From contig MWDJ01000025.1 in assembly GCA_002070505.1 (NCBI GenBank), positions 1-50,785 on the forward strand: a stretch of DNA of 50,785 bases, in the 5' to 3' direction. Under the pieces are notes generated by a model. It saw nothing but the letters and a program-made list of their open reading frames with translations. It was not told where the DNA came from and searched no databases. This document shows, in pieces, positions 18,884 to 27,522 of this stretch; the stretch's first letter is position 1; each line of letters starts with the position of its first letter. The stretch is from Bacteroidetes bacterium ADurb.Bin145 (GTDB lineage Bacteria > Bacteroidota > Bacteroidia > Bacteroidales > VadinHA17). The translations under genes and the position numbers were made by a program.

Positions 18884-19789
18884 ATGAAAAAAATACTGAT
18901 TGTGCTTCTTGGTCCGACTGCAGTCGGCAAGACTGATATTTCCATTGGTATTGCAAAGCATTTCAGCTGCGATATTATATCTGCCGATTCACGTCAGTTT
19001 TTCCGTGAAATGAAGATTGGAACCGCCAGGCCTACCAATGACCAGATGGCAGAGGTTAAACACCATTTTATCGGGTTCCTTTCGGTAAACGACTATTATA
19101 GCTCCAATCAGTATGAAAGAGATGTCCTGTCCCTGCTTCCGCAATTATATGAAAAAAACAACCTTGCTCTGATGTCAGGAGGTTCAGCTATGTATATTGA
19201 TGCTGTCTGCCACGGAATTGACGATATTCCCGATACAGACCCGGGCGTCAGGCAGAAATTCAACCGTAAATACAGTGAGGAAGGTATTGAAGGACTGAGG
19301 ATCATGCTCAAAATCATGGACCCGGAGTATTATAGAGTGGTGGACCTGAAAAACCATAAGAGGATAATAAGGGCTCTTGAAATATGCGAAACAACCGGAT
19401 TACCATATTCAGCGTTCCTTAAGAAAAAAAAGCGTGAAAGAGATTTTAATATTATAAAGATAGGGCTTGAAAGATCAAGGGAGGAATTATACGACAGGAT
19501 AAACAGGAGGGTAGACGAGATGATCAGAATGGGACTGGAAGAAGAAGCCCGGTCGCTTTTCGAATTCAGAAAACTGAATGCACTTAACAGCGTAGGTTAC
19601 AAGGAATTCTTCGATTATTTTGAAGGTAAGATTTCAAAAGAAAAGGCAATCGAACTGATTAAACGCAATACACGCCGGTTTGCAAAAAGACAAATCACAT
19701 GGTGGACAAGGGATAAGGAAATAAACTGGTTTCAGGCCGATGATAGTAAAGGAATAATTGAATTCCTTGATACACAAACAATAGTCTGA
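18884..19789 (+). CDS. miaA: tRNA dimethylallyltransferase
   Basis: Transfers a dimethylallyl group to A37 of tRNAs that read codons starting with U. The 301-residue protein has the P-loop GPTAVGKTDIS (about 9-19), the conserved SADSRQFFREMKIGTARP segment with the catalytic Asp, the SGGSAMYIDA motif, and the C-terminal RRFAKRQITWW motif. Length and motifs are normal. It probably forms an operon with the two genes upstream. Confidence 0.97.
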   Translation: MKKILIVLLGPTAVGKTDISIGIAKHFSCDIISADSRQFFREMKIGTARPTNDQMAEVKHHFIGFLSVNDYYSSNQYERDVLSLLPQLYEKNNLALMSGGSAMYIDAVCHGIDDIPDTDPGVRQKFNRKYSEEGIEGLRIMLKIMDPEYYRVVDLKNHKRIIRALEICETTGLPYSAFLKKKKRERDFNIIKIGLERSREELYDRINRRVDEMIRMGLEEEARSLFEFRKLNALNSVGYKEFFDYFEGKISKEKAIELIKRNTRRFAKRQITWWTRDKEINWFQADDSKGIIEFLDTQTIV

Positions 19790-19846
19790 GTTCAACAATT
19801 CCGGAGTAAATTTGTTAATCATTCAGAAAGATCAAAATGATTAAAA

Positions 19847-20776
19847 ATGAAACGAATTATATCAAATTTTATAATAATAGCATTATCTGCCATGACTATC
19901 GAATCATATTCACAGGAGAAACTTCCTTTTAATGATCTCAGTAAAGCTGAGTCTAATGTTATCAATAACAAGGGGACAGAGACACCTTTTACAGGCAAGT
20001 ACGTAAATAACAAGGAAAAAGGAACATATATATGTAAAAAATGCGGAGCCGCACTTTATTATTCCTCTGATAAATTTGAGTCAGACTGCGGATGGCCGAG
20101 TTTCGATGATGAGATAAAAGGAGCAGTAAAGAGAACTCCTGACGCTGACGGTATTAGGACTGAGATAACCTGTACTGCGTGCGGTGCACATCTCGGTCAT
20201 GTATTCACAGGAGAAAGATTCACTTCAAAAAACATAAGGCATTGCGTGAATTCAGTTTCACTTGATTTTGTACCTGAAATCCTTGAACCGGGAAGATTCG
20301 GATCGGCCATCTTTGCCGGGGGATGTTTCTGGGGAGTGGAATATTATCTGCAGAAAGAGCCGGGGATTCTTTCGGTTACATCAGGATATACCGGGGGACA
20401 CGTTAAAAATCCTTCATATAAAGAGGTATGCACCGGCAAGACAGGCCATGCTGAGGCTGTTAAGATAACCTACGATCCCAGAAAGACGAGTTATGAAAAA
20501 CTGTTGAGACTTTTCATGGAGATCCACGATCCCACACAAATAGGAGGACAGGGACCGGACATCGGAGATCAGTACCGTTCAGAGATATTCTATTTAAATG
20601 ACAGCCAGAAGGCTATTGCCGAGAATAACATCTCAATCTTAAAGGCTAAAGGATATAAAGTGGCTACAAAAGTTACAAAAGCTTCTGAATTCTATGATGC
20701 AGAGAAATACCATCAGGATTACTATTTCAATAATGGCAAGTTGCCTTATTGTCATGGTTATACAAAGCGTTTCTGA
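19847..20776 (+). CDS. msrBA: Secreted bifunctional methionine sulfoxide reductase, MsrB-MsrA order
   Basis: Repairs oxidised methionine in exported proteins: the B domain acts on the R-sulfoxide, the A domain on the S form. A signal peptide (IISNFIIIALSAMTIESYS) is followed by MsrB (about 25-145), with zinc CxxC pairs (CKKCG and CTACG) and catalytic Cys133 in RHCVNSVSL. MsrA (about 155-305) follows with catalytic Cys160 in AGGCFWG and the GYTGG and GHAEAV motifs. The order B-A is the reverse of the PilB-type A-B fusion, but both active sites are complete. A -7 box TAAATTTG is at 19807-19814. Periplasmic location follows from the signal peptide; the electron donor is not in the window. Confidence 0.95.
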   Translation: MKRIISNFIIIALSAMTIESYSQEKLPFNDLSKAESNVINNKGTETPFTGKYVNNKEKGTYICKKCGAALYYSSDKFESDCGWPSFDDEIKGAVKRTPDADGIRTEITCTACGAHLGHVFTGERFTSKNIRHCVNSVSLDFVPEILEPGRFGSAIFAGGCFWGVEYYLQKEPGILSVTSGYTGGHVKNPSYKEVCTGKTGHAEAVKITYDPRKTSYEKLLRLFMEIHDPTQIGGQGPDIGDQYRSEIFYLNDSQKAIAENNISILKAKGYKVATKVTKASEFYDAEKYHQDYYFNNGKLPYCHGYTKRF

Positions 20777-20874
20777 TATTCTCTTAAAAAAACTTAAAAT
20801 TCAGAACCATTCTATTGTGCCAGTCAGATAATCAGTTAACTTTAAGCGGTTAAAATTGATCTCTGACCTTTTAC

Positions 20875-22413
20875 ATGAATTCTAAAAATACTCAAAGGAA
20901 GACTTCTGTCGGGCGGAAGACAAAAGTCTGGTTTTTTATTAGCGGGGCTGTAGTTTGCCTTCTTCTTCTTGTATCGGCCAATAAACTGATAAAATACACA
21001 TCGACAGATGAATTCTGTATGGTGTGTCATATTCATCCTCACGCTGAACAGGCCTGGATGCTCTCGACGCATCATAACAATAGTTCCGGAACCATAGTTC
21101 ATTGTACCCAGTGCCATATGCCTCCGGAAGGTGAGGGTTATGTATTCGCTAAGGCCAAGCACGGACTAAAGGATGCTTATGGTTATTTTTTCAAGGACAG
21201 TGCAAGCATTGACTGGGAAAAGAAAAAACTCCTGGAAAATGCGAAAAAGTTCGTTTATGAGAAATCCTGCCTGGACTGCCATGAAAATCTTTACCCTGTC
21301 ACACTATCAGTAAATGGTGGTAATGCACACCTTCAATATGAAACCAGTAACGATCCCATTAACTGTATTAATTGCCATCTGAATGTAGGGCATTATGATA
21401 AGGAAGCTGCTTTGCATGCCCAGGATACAGCTTTCGGAATAACGGTCACATCCACTGAGCCTCCTTACGAGTCTGCTGCAGTTGTAACCGAATTCAAGGA
21501 TTTCACCGAGACATTACCGGGGACAGGGGTCTCTTTTGACATGATAGCTCTTCCGGGTGGCACTTTCAATATGGGTAGTCCTGAAGATGAACCGTTCCGC
21601 GAACCTGATGAAGGACCTGTAAGAAAAGTGACACTTTCGCCTTTCTGGATGGCTAAGGTAGAGGTTACATGGAATGAATACCTTGCATTTTTCAGAGCTA
21701 CAGGCTCGCAGGGCAGGACAGAAGGAAAAACAGTGAGCACACAGAAGACCGACGCCATAAGCGGAGCCACTCCTCCATGGGGTGCTCCCGATCAGGGATG
21801 GGGTAAAGGATCAAGACCTGCTATTACAATGTCGTGGCATGCTGCTAATGTGTATTGCAGATGGCTCTCGCAGGTCACCGGTAAGAAGTATCGTCTGCCT
21901 ACCGAAGCAGAATGGGAATATGCATGCAGAGGCGGAACAGAAACTCCGTACTTCTTTGGAGGAAATCCTAAGAAATTCTCTTCTGAGGGATTCCTCAGGA
22001 AGCTTATCGGCCCTGATACATCAGTCATTGCGTCATATGCCGTATATAACGTTAACAGTTCATCAAAAACAGAGGAACCTTCATTCGTTAAGGAAAATCC
22101 TTTCGGTCTGAAAAATATGTCGGGTAACGTTGCAGAATTCTGTCTTGATTATTATTCAGCTGATTTTTACTCAGTCGATTCCATACGTGTTAATCCGAGA
22201 GGTCCGGCAAGAGGCCAGGAACATGTTGTCAGAGGAGGCTCTTTCAAGAGTGATGCAAAGGATATCAGGAGTGCGGCCCGCGATTTCACAAAGACCAAGG
22301 CATGGCTGGTCACTGATCCGCAGATGCCAAAGAGTATATGGTGGTATTCCGATGTTATTGACGTTGGATTCAGGGTTGTCTGTGAACCGGACCCCGGACT
22401 TATCGGTAAGTAG
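20875..22413 (+). CDS. Fusion: tetraheme NapC/NirT-type cytochrome c + SUMF (formylglycine-enzyme-like) domain
   Basis: A 512-residue membrane-anchored periplasmic protein. One N-terminal helix (about 18-36) is followed by a NapC/NirT/NrfH-like domain with four haem-binding motifs: CMVCH (48-52), CTQCH (77-81), CLDCH (132-136) and CINCH (164-168). Such domains take electrons from menaquinol and pass them to periplasmic reductases. From about residue 222 to the end lies a SUMF1/FGE-sulfatase domain (MIALPGGTFNMGSPEDEP, RLPTEAEWEYACRGG, NMSGNVAEFCLDYY, VVRGGSF, DVGFRVV). The segment after VVRGGSF reads KSDAKDIRSAARDF and lacks the two cysteines that hold copper in true formylglycine-generating enzymes. 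No sulfatase and no NrfA partner is encoded nearby. Role unknown; a redox protein with a binding domain is the cautious reading. Confidence 0.9.
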   Translation: MNSKNTQRKTSVGRKTKVWFFISGAVVCLLLLVSANKLIKYTSTDEFCMVCHIHPHAEQAWMLSTHHNNSSGTIVHCTQCHMPPEGEGYVFAKAKHGLKDAYGYFFKDSASIDWEKKKLLENAKKFVYEKSCLDCHENLYPVTLSVNGGNAHLQYETSNDPINCINCHLNVGHYDKEAALHAQDTAFGITVTSTEPPYESAAVVTEFKDFTETLPGTGVSFDMIALPGGTFNMGSPEDEPFREPDEGPVRKVTLSPFWMAKVEVTWNEYLAFFRATGSQGRTEGKTVSTQKTDAISGATPPWGAPDQGWGKGSRPAITMSWHAANVYCRWLSQVTGKKYRLPTEAEWEYACRGGTETPYFFGGNPKKFSSEGFLRKLIGPDTSVIASYAVYNVNSSSKTEEPSFVKENPFGLKNMSGNVAEFCLDYYSADFYSVDSIRVNPRGPARGQEHVVRGGSFKSDAKDIRSAARDFTKTKAWLVTDPQMPKSIWWYSDVIDVGFRVVCEPDPGLIGK

Positions 22414-22563
22414 CAGGGTTGATGAAGGTAATTCTAATTGAGGGGGTGATGAGGAGAAGGGGAGACATGCTTTATAGATTAACTCCGGGGAGACGTCCAG
22501 TGCAACTAAAGTGAGTGGTTGGTCTGAATTTAGAGAATGAATTGAAATACATAATATTTAGTA

Positions 22564-23901
22564 ATGAAAAATATTGACAGAAGAAAATTCATAGGTAAGA
22601 CGGCTCTTGCCGGGTTAGGTATAGCGGGGGCTGGTGCTATTTTATCATCCTGTAAAAGAGAGCCCGACAATAAGGAGCTTGGTCTGCCTCCCATCCTCAG
22701 GGGAGCTCCGAAAGGGAAGAAGCTCAAAGCCGCTCTTATCGGATGCGGTGCAAGGGGAACCGGAGCAGCTATCAATTTCATTAGCTCAGGACCTGATCTT
22801 GAGATAGTAGCCCTGGCTGATACTTTTCAGGATCAGATTGATGCATGCCGCGCCAGATTTGCATCCTTTAACCTGCCTATCCCCGCAGAGAACTGCTTCG
22901 CAGGGTTTGATGGGTACAAAAAAGTGATGGCCATGCCCGATCTTGACGTTGTTCTTCTGTGTACTCCGCCCCAGTTCAGACCTGACCATTTCCTCGAGGC
23001 TGTACAAACCAGGAAGCACGTATTCATGGAAAAACCGGTTGCCGTCGACCCCGTAGGAATAAGATCTGTCATTACATCGGGTAAGAAAGCAGCAGCAATA
23101 GGATTGAATGTAGTGACCGGGACACAGAGACGCCATCAGGAGGATTATATTGCCACTTACAAGAAGATCAAACAGGGAGCGATAGGGACCATAACATCTG
23201 CAAAAGCTTTCTGGAACCAGGACCATGTGTGGTTCAGGCTGCGCGAACCTGGATGGAACGACATGGAATATATGATCCGTAACTGGAATAATTTCTGCTG
23301 GTTGTGCGGGGACCATATTCTTGATACACACGTACATAACATTGACGTTATTAACTGGTTCCTGGGAAAATATCCCGAGAAAGCCATAGGTTATGGCGGT
23401 CGTGCAAGACGTGTCACCGGTGATCAGTACGATTTCTTCAGCATTGACTTTGATTACGGGAACGGCGTCAGCTCACACAGCATGTGCCGTCAGATAGACA
23501 GTTGTGCCAATGGAACAGGTGAAATAATCATGGGAACGGAAGGTTATACTAATTGCCAGAATACAATCTGGGATCTTAATGGGAAGGTTGTCTGGCAGTT
23601 TGAATACCCGAAAGATGAATTCGGCAATCCGATGAATCAGACCGAGATACCTCCCTATGTCCAGGAACATATGCATCTTGTTTATGCCATAAGGACAGGT
23701 GATTACGTTAATGAAGCTGAACAAACTGCTCTTTCGACTCTTACTGCAATAATGGGAAGAACAGCTGCTTATACCGGCAGGCAGATCACCTGGGACGAAA
23801 TATTCAAATCGGATATGGACCTTGGTCCCTCAAAGATGGAATTCGGACCGGTTGATATGGTCTTTGAAACACCAATACCCGGTACACCTATAAATATCTA
23901 A
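22564..23901 (+). CDS. Gfo/Idh/MocA-family oxidoreductase, Tat-exported lipoprotein
   Basis: NAD(P)-dependent sugar or glycoside dehydrogenase family protein, 445 residues. The N-terminus has a twin-arginine motif (DRRKFIGKTA), a hydrophobic stretch and a lipobox ending LSSC, so it should be folded with cofactor, exported by Tat and lipid-anchored. The Rossmann motif is GCGARGTGAA (from about residue 58), and the family's catalytic EKP motif appears in FMEKPVAVD. It heads a three-gene cluster with a second exported Gfo/Idh/MocA protein and a ThuA protein, spaced by 39 and 10 bases. Family relatives oxidise sugars at C3 among other positions; the substrate is not known. The 150 bases in front hold no clear promoter. 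Confidence 0.92.
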   Translation: MKNIDRRKFIGKTALAGLGIAGAGAILSSCKREPDNKELGLPPILRGAPKGKKLKAALIGCGARGTGAAINFISSGPDLEIVALADTFQDQIDACRARFASFNLPIPAENCFAGFDGYKKVMAMPDLDVVLLCTPPQFRPDHFLEAVQTRKHVFMEKPVAVDPVGIRSVITSGKKAAAIGLNVVTGTQRRHQEDYIATYKKIKQGAIGTITSAKAFWNQDHVWFRLREPGWNDMEYMIRNWNNFCWLCGDHILDTHVHNIDVINWFLGKYPEKAIGYGGRARRVTGDQYDFFSIDFDYGNGVSSHSMCRQIDSCANGTGEIIMGTEGYTNCQNTIWDLNGKVVWQFEYPKDEFGNPMNQTEIPPYVQEHMHLVYAIRTGDYVNEAEQTALSTLTAIMGRTAAYTGRQITWDEIFKSDMDLGPSKMEFGPVDMVFETPIPGTPINI

Positions 23902-23940
23902 GAATAACCCTAAAAAAAAGTTGCACTAATTACTATTAAA

Positions 23941-25254
23941 ATGACACAGAAATCAAACAGAAGAGATTTTGTTAAGCGCTCTGCTGCCGCCACTGCGGGA
24001 TTATTTGTATTCCCGAGCATCGTCAGGCCGTCAGCACTCGGACTTGGAGGTAAGCTTCCGCCAAGTGATCGCGTTGTAATTGGCTCTATAGGCGTTGGAT
24101 CTCAGGGGATGTCGAATATGCGTGATTTCCTTAGACTAAAGAATGCCGTTCAGTTTGTTGCCGTTTGTGACGTCGACTCAGACCGTCAGAAACAGGCAAA
24201 AGACGTGGTGGATGCCGCCAATAAGAACAAGGATTGCCGTATGTATGGAGATTACCGGGAATTTCTTGAAAAAGAAAAACTCGATGCGGTTTCACTGGCA
24301 ATACCCGATCACTGGCATGGTCTGATCTATACCGAGACTATTAACAAAAAGGTAGCCGTATATGGAGAAAAACCTATCAGCAGGACAATAAAAGATGGTC
24401 AGGCAATTGTTGCTGCTGCCAAAAAGAATAACACTGTATGGCAAACTGGCAGCTGGCAGCGTTCTTTACCAAATTTCCGAAGAGGAGCTGAACTGGCAAT
24501 TAACGGGAGAGTTGGCAAGATTAAATACATCGAGGTAGGGTTACCTGATGGAGGTAGAGGTGTGGGTACTCCTCCGATACAGGACGTTCCGCCAGCTATT
24601 AACTGGGATATGTGGCTTGGTCCTGCTCCGAAAGTTCCTTACCGCGGTACCTGTCATTACCAGTGGCGTTGGATCCTCGATTATTCAGGAGGCCAGCTTA
24701 CCGACTGGACAGGACATCATGTGGACATAGCTAACTGGGGAGCCGGTCTCGAATATACAAATCCGGTAGAAGTTTCAGGAATAGGCGTTTACCCGGCAGA
24801 AGGTCTGTACGATGCACCTGTGGAATATGATATCCTGTGCAAGTATGCCAATGGAATTGAGATGAGAGTTGCCAATTCGTCAAGATTAAAACTGGGAATG
24901 GGAACCACCTGGTATGGAGATCTGGGATGGGTACATACCGACAGGGGCGATGTACTTAGTGCTTCTGATCCAAAAATTCTTGAAGAAGTGATTGGCGAAA
25001 ATGAAACTCATCTATATAAAAGCGAGAACCATTGGCAGAATTTTGTTGATAGCGTCCGTTCGGGAAAACCTACAATTGCCCCTATTGAACCTGCTTTCAA
25101 TGCAGTTGTAGTAGCTCTTCTCGGAGAGATAGCCATGACAACTGGCCAGACAATTAAATGGGATCAGGAAAAACAGGAGATAATAGATAATGCCAGGGCA
25201 TCGCGCCTTTTAAGCAGGCCCTATCGCAAACCATGGGAATTACCAACAATTTAA
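23941..25254 (+). CDS. Gfo/Idh/MocA-family oxidoreductase, Tat-exported
   Basis: A second exported dehydrogenase of the Gfo/Idh/MocA family, 437 residues. The signal has a twin-arginine motif (NRRDFVKRSA), a hydrophobic region (ATAGLFVFPSIV) and no lipobox cysteine, so it is predicted to be soluble in the periplasm. Rossmann motif: GSIGVGSQGMSN. Catalytic EKP motif: YGEKPISRT. The bacterial family version with the DWTGHHVDIANWG segment contains the conserved histidines that line the sugar pocket. It is 39 bases after the previous gene and 10 bases before the ThuA gene. Why two parallel exported dehydrogenases are needed is unknown; they may act on different sugars or anomers. Confidence 0.92.
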   Translation: MTQKSNRRDFVKRSAAATAGLFVFPSIVRPSALGLGGKLPPSDRVVIGSIGVGSQGMSNMRDFLRLKNAVQFVAVCDVDSDRQKQAKDVVDAANKNKDCRMYGDYREFLEKEKLDAVSLAIPDHWHGLIYTETINKKVAVYGEKPISRTIKDGQAIVAAAKKNNTVWQTGSWQRSLPNFRRGAELAINGRVGKIKYIEVGLPDGGRGVGTPPIQDVPPAINWDMWLGPAPKVPYRGTCHYQWRWILDYSGGQLTDWTGHHVDIANWGAGLEYTNPVEVSGIGVYPAEGLYDAPVEYDILCKYANGIEMRVANSSRLKLGMGTTWYGDLGWVHTDRGDVLSASDPKILEEVIGENETHLYKSENHWQNFVDSVRSGKPTIAPIEPAFNAVVVALLGEIAMTTGQTIKWDQEKQEIIDNARASRLLSRPYRKPWELPTI

Positions 25255-25264
25255 ATGAAGCGAC

Positions 25265-26518
25265 ATGAAGAAACAATATAAGATTTTACTGTTGGCAGCA
25301 GCCCTGACTGCTTTAATTAGTGCCTGTCAGAAGGAAGGTGTTTACAAAACATTGATAATCACAGGCCAGGGTGAGCATAACTGGGAATACAGTTCTCCGG
25401 TTTTAAAACAGATTCTTGACGGATCGGGGATGTTCTCGGCAGAGATACTAAAAACACCTGCAAAAGGCGGCGATATGTCTGCTTTTAATCCGAAGTTCTC
25501 GAAATATAAGCTTGTTGTTCTTGACTACAGCGGAGATTCATGGAGTGATGCAACCAAAGCAGCCTTTGTTGATTATGTAAAGAATGGAGGAGGTGTCGTG
25601 GTTTATCATGCATCATGTTCCGCATTCCCTGAATGGAAGGAATATAATGAAATGACAGGCCTTGGAGGATTCAACGGCCGCGATGAATCAGCCGGCCCCT
25701 TTGTTTATGTCTCCCGCGACGGGGACGTTGTTGTAGATGATACCACAAAAGGAGCAGCAGGTAAAGTAGCTGAAAGAAGTGACTTTGAAGTGAGAACACT
25801 GAATACTGAACATCCGATAACAAAAGGATTACCTGTAAGATGGATGCAGGCCAGCGATGAGATGCTTGGCAATCTTCGCGGACCGGGCCTGAATATGGAA
25901 ATTCTTGCAACAAACTCACCCAGAATGCAGTTCAGAAGAGCTCCCGGTGCAGTCCCTGGCGGACAAAGGCAGGCCCCTCCTTCTCCAAGGTTTGAACCTG
26001 TTTTAATGGCCATAAAATACGGTAACGGAAGAATATTCAATACCCTTCTTGGTCATGCTGATGAGGGAGGCGGACCGGCAATGCAGAGCGTAGGCTTTAT
26101 AGCAACTCTCCTGAGAGGCGCTGAATGGGCAGCAACAGGCGCCGTCACCCAGGAAGTACCTTATGATTTCCCCACCGCAGCCGGAACAATGCTGCGCCCG
26201 GATTTCGTACCAGTTACAATCGATAAAGCTTTTAAAGAGATCATTTCTTATGATATAACAAAGAGTACAAAATACTATACTTTTATCAGGAGCCAGATTG
26301 CTGAAGCAGGCGATAACGAGCAAGTGCTTCTTGATATTGAAAAGAGAATGGTAAATGTGCTTAAAAACCCTGAAGCAACAGCTGAAGCAAAGAAACTTCT
26401 CCTCAGGGAATTAAGCTGGATGGGAACAGATTATTGTGTGCAGGCTGTTAAAGACCTCTCTTCCAACCCTGAACTGACCGAAGCTGTTGATTTTGCCCTG
26501 ACGCGTTTGCAAAAGTAA
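25265..26518 (+). CDS. ThuA-domain lipoprotein (sugar utilisation)
   Basis: A 417-residue lipoprotein (signal KILLLAAALTALISAC with the lipidation cysteine at about residue 21). The ThuA domain (class I glutamine amidotransferase-like fold) covers about residues 28-285, with characteristic segments LVVLDYSGDSW, GGGVVVYHASCSAFPEW and GRIFNTLLGHAD. In rhizobia ThuA works with the Gfo/Idh/MocA protein ThuB in the catabolism of trehalose through a keto form. The same pairing here supports a role in keto-sugar processing, now outside the cytoplasm. The last 120 residues form a helical extension without a recognised domain. A strong terminator follows. Confidence 0.88.
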   Translation: MKKQYKILLLAAALTALISACQKEGVYKTLIITGQGEHNWEYSSPVLKQILDGSGMFSAEILKTPAKGGDMSAFNPKFSKYKLVVLDYSGDSWSDATKAAFVDYVKNGGGVVVYHASCSAFPEWKEYNEMTGLGGFNGRDESAGPFVYVSRDGDVVVDDTTKGAAGKVAERSDFEVRTLNTEHPITKGLPVRWMQASDEMLGNLRGPGLNMEILATNSPRMQFRRAPGAVPGGQRQAPPSPRFEPVLMAIKYGNGRIFNTLLGHADEGGGPAMQSVGFIATLLRGAEWAATGAVTQEVPYDFPTAAGTMLRPDFVPVTIDKAFKEIISYDITKSTKYYTFIRSQIAEAGDNEQVLLDIEKRMVNVLKNPEATAEAKKLLLRELSWMGTDYCVQAVKDLSSNPELTEAVDFALTRLQK

Positions 26519-26538
26519 TTAACAAACTTTTATGTATC

Positions 26539-26574
26539 TTAGTGCGTATCATTACCGGTACGCACTAATTTTTT
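26539..26574 (+). terminator. Intrinsic terminator after the ThuA gene
   Basis: Perfect 10-bp stem (TTAGTGCGTA at 26539-26548 with TACGCACTAA at 26559-26568), 10-nt loop, then six T. Confidence 0.92.
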
Positions 26575-26592
26575 ATAGAAAACTAGATAACT

Positions 26593-27522
26593 ATGCTCTC
26601 ACTGGTCATTCCGATATATAACGAAGAGAAGCTTATAGATGAACTTGTCAGACGAACAGTAACTTCAATTGAATCTATCACAGATGATTATGAGATAATC
26701 TTTGTTGATGACGGAAGTACCGATAAAAGCATGGATGAATTGCTCAGGCACCGGGAACTGAACAGGAAAATAAAGGTTCTCTCCCTTTCAAAGAATTTCG
26801 GGCATCAGGCAGCATATACAGCCGGCCTTGAACACGCCAGCGGAGACATTATAGGAATGATGGACGGCGACCTGCAGGATCCGCCCGAACTGATCCCTCA
26901 GATGTTCAGGAAGATAACGGAAGAAGACTTTGATATTGTAAGCGGAAAAAGGACAGGCAGGAGAGGTCATGTGGGCCGCAATCTTTCTGCGATCCTTTTT
27001 CATCTGATATTCAGGAATATAGGCGATATAAAGAATATGGAGAACTACGGCAACTATTCACTTATGAAGAGAATTGCCGCAGATGCTCTGCTGGCGATGA
27101 AGGAAAAAGTGCGTTATCTGCCGGGGCTCAGGACTTTTATAGGTTTTAAGCAGGGTTCAGTAGAGTATGTAAGAGACGACCGTTTTAAAGGCAGACCCAA
27201 AATGACAATCAGAAAGTTATTCTCACTTGCATCGGATGCTATTTTTTCATTCTCAAGGTTCCCGATAGTTTTTTGTCTGATATTAGGGACAATAGGAACC
27301 CTTGTATTCATGGCAGCAGGAATATATGTGATTATTGCCAAGGTTTCAGGTTTTGCTATCCCCGGCTGGTCGTCTACTTTGCTCAGCATTTACTTTCTCG
27401 GATCAATTCAGCTTGTTTTTCTCGGGATACTCGGAGAATATGTTTTCAGGAATTATAAGGAATCACAAAACCGTCCTCTGTATTTTGTGAAAAAATTCTA
27501 TGATGACCTCCTTGAAAAATAA
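26593..27522 (+). CDS. Family 2 glycosyltransferase (dolichyl-phosphate-mannose-synthase/GtrB-like)
   Basis: Membrane-bound glycosyltransferase of 309 residues that most likely loads a sugar onto undecaprenyl phosphate for use at the outer face of the membrane. The N-terminal GT-A domain shows VIPIYNEE, the nucleotide motif FVDDGSTDKS and the metal-binding GMMDGDLQDPPE. Two C-terminal helices (about 235-257 and 265-290) are typical of the GtrB/DPM1 type. The stop codon overlaps the start of the next gene (TAATG), which encodes a GT-C-type polytopic enzyme: the pairing of a lipid-sugar synthase with an enzyme able to use that lipid-linked sugar. Confidence 0.93.
   Translation: MLSLVIPIYNEEKLIDELVRRTVTSIESITDDYEIIFVDDGSTDKSMDELLRHRELNRKIKVLSLSKNFGHQAAYTAGLEHASGDIIGMMDGDLQDPPELIPQMFRKITEEDFDIVSGKRTGRRGHVGRNLSAILFHLIFRNIGDIKNMENYGNYSLMKRIAADALLAMKEKVRYLPGLRTFIGFKQGSVEYVRDDRFKGRPKMTIRKLFSLASDAIFSFSRFPIVFCLILGTIGTLVFMAAGIYVIIAKVSGFAIPGWSSTLLSIYFLGSIQLVFLGILGEYVFRNYKESQNRPLYFVKKFYDDLLEK

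Noticed and set aside
21540-22413. Functional formylglycine-generating enzyme for sulfatases
   Set aside because: The two copper-binding cysteines after the RGG motif are missing, and no sulfatase gene is in the window.
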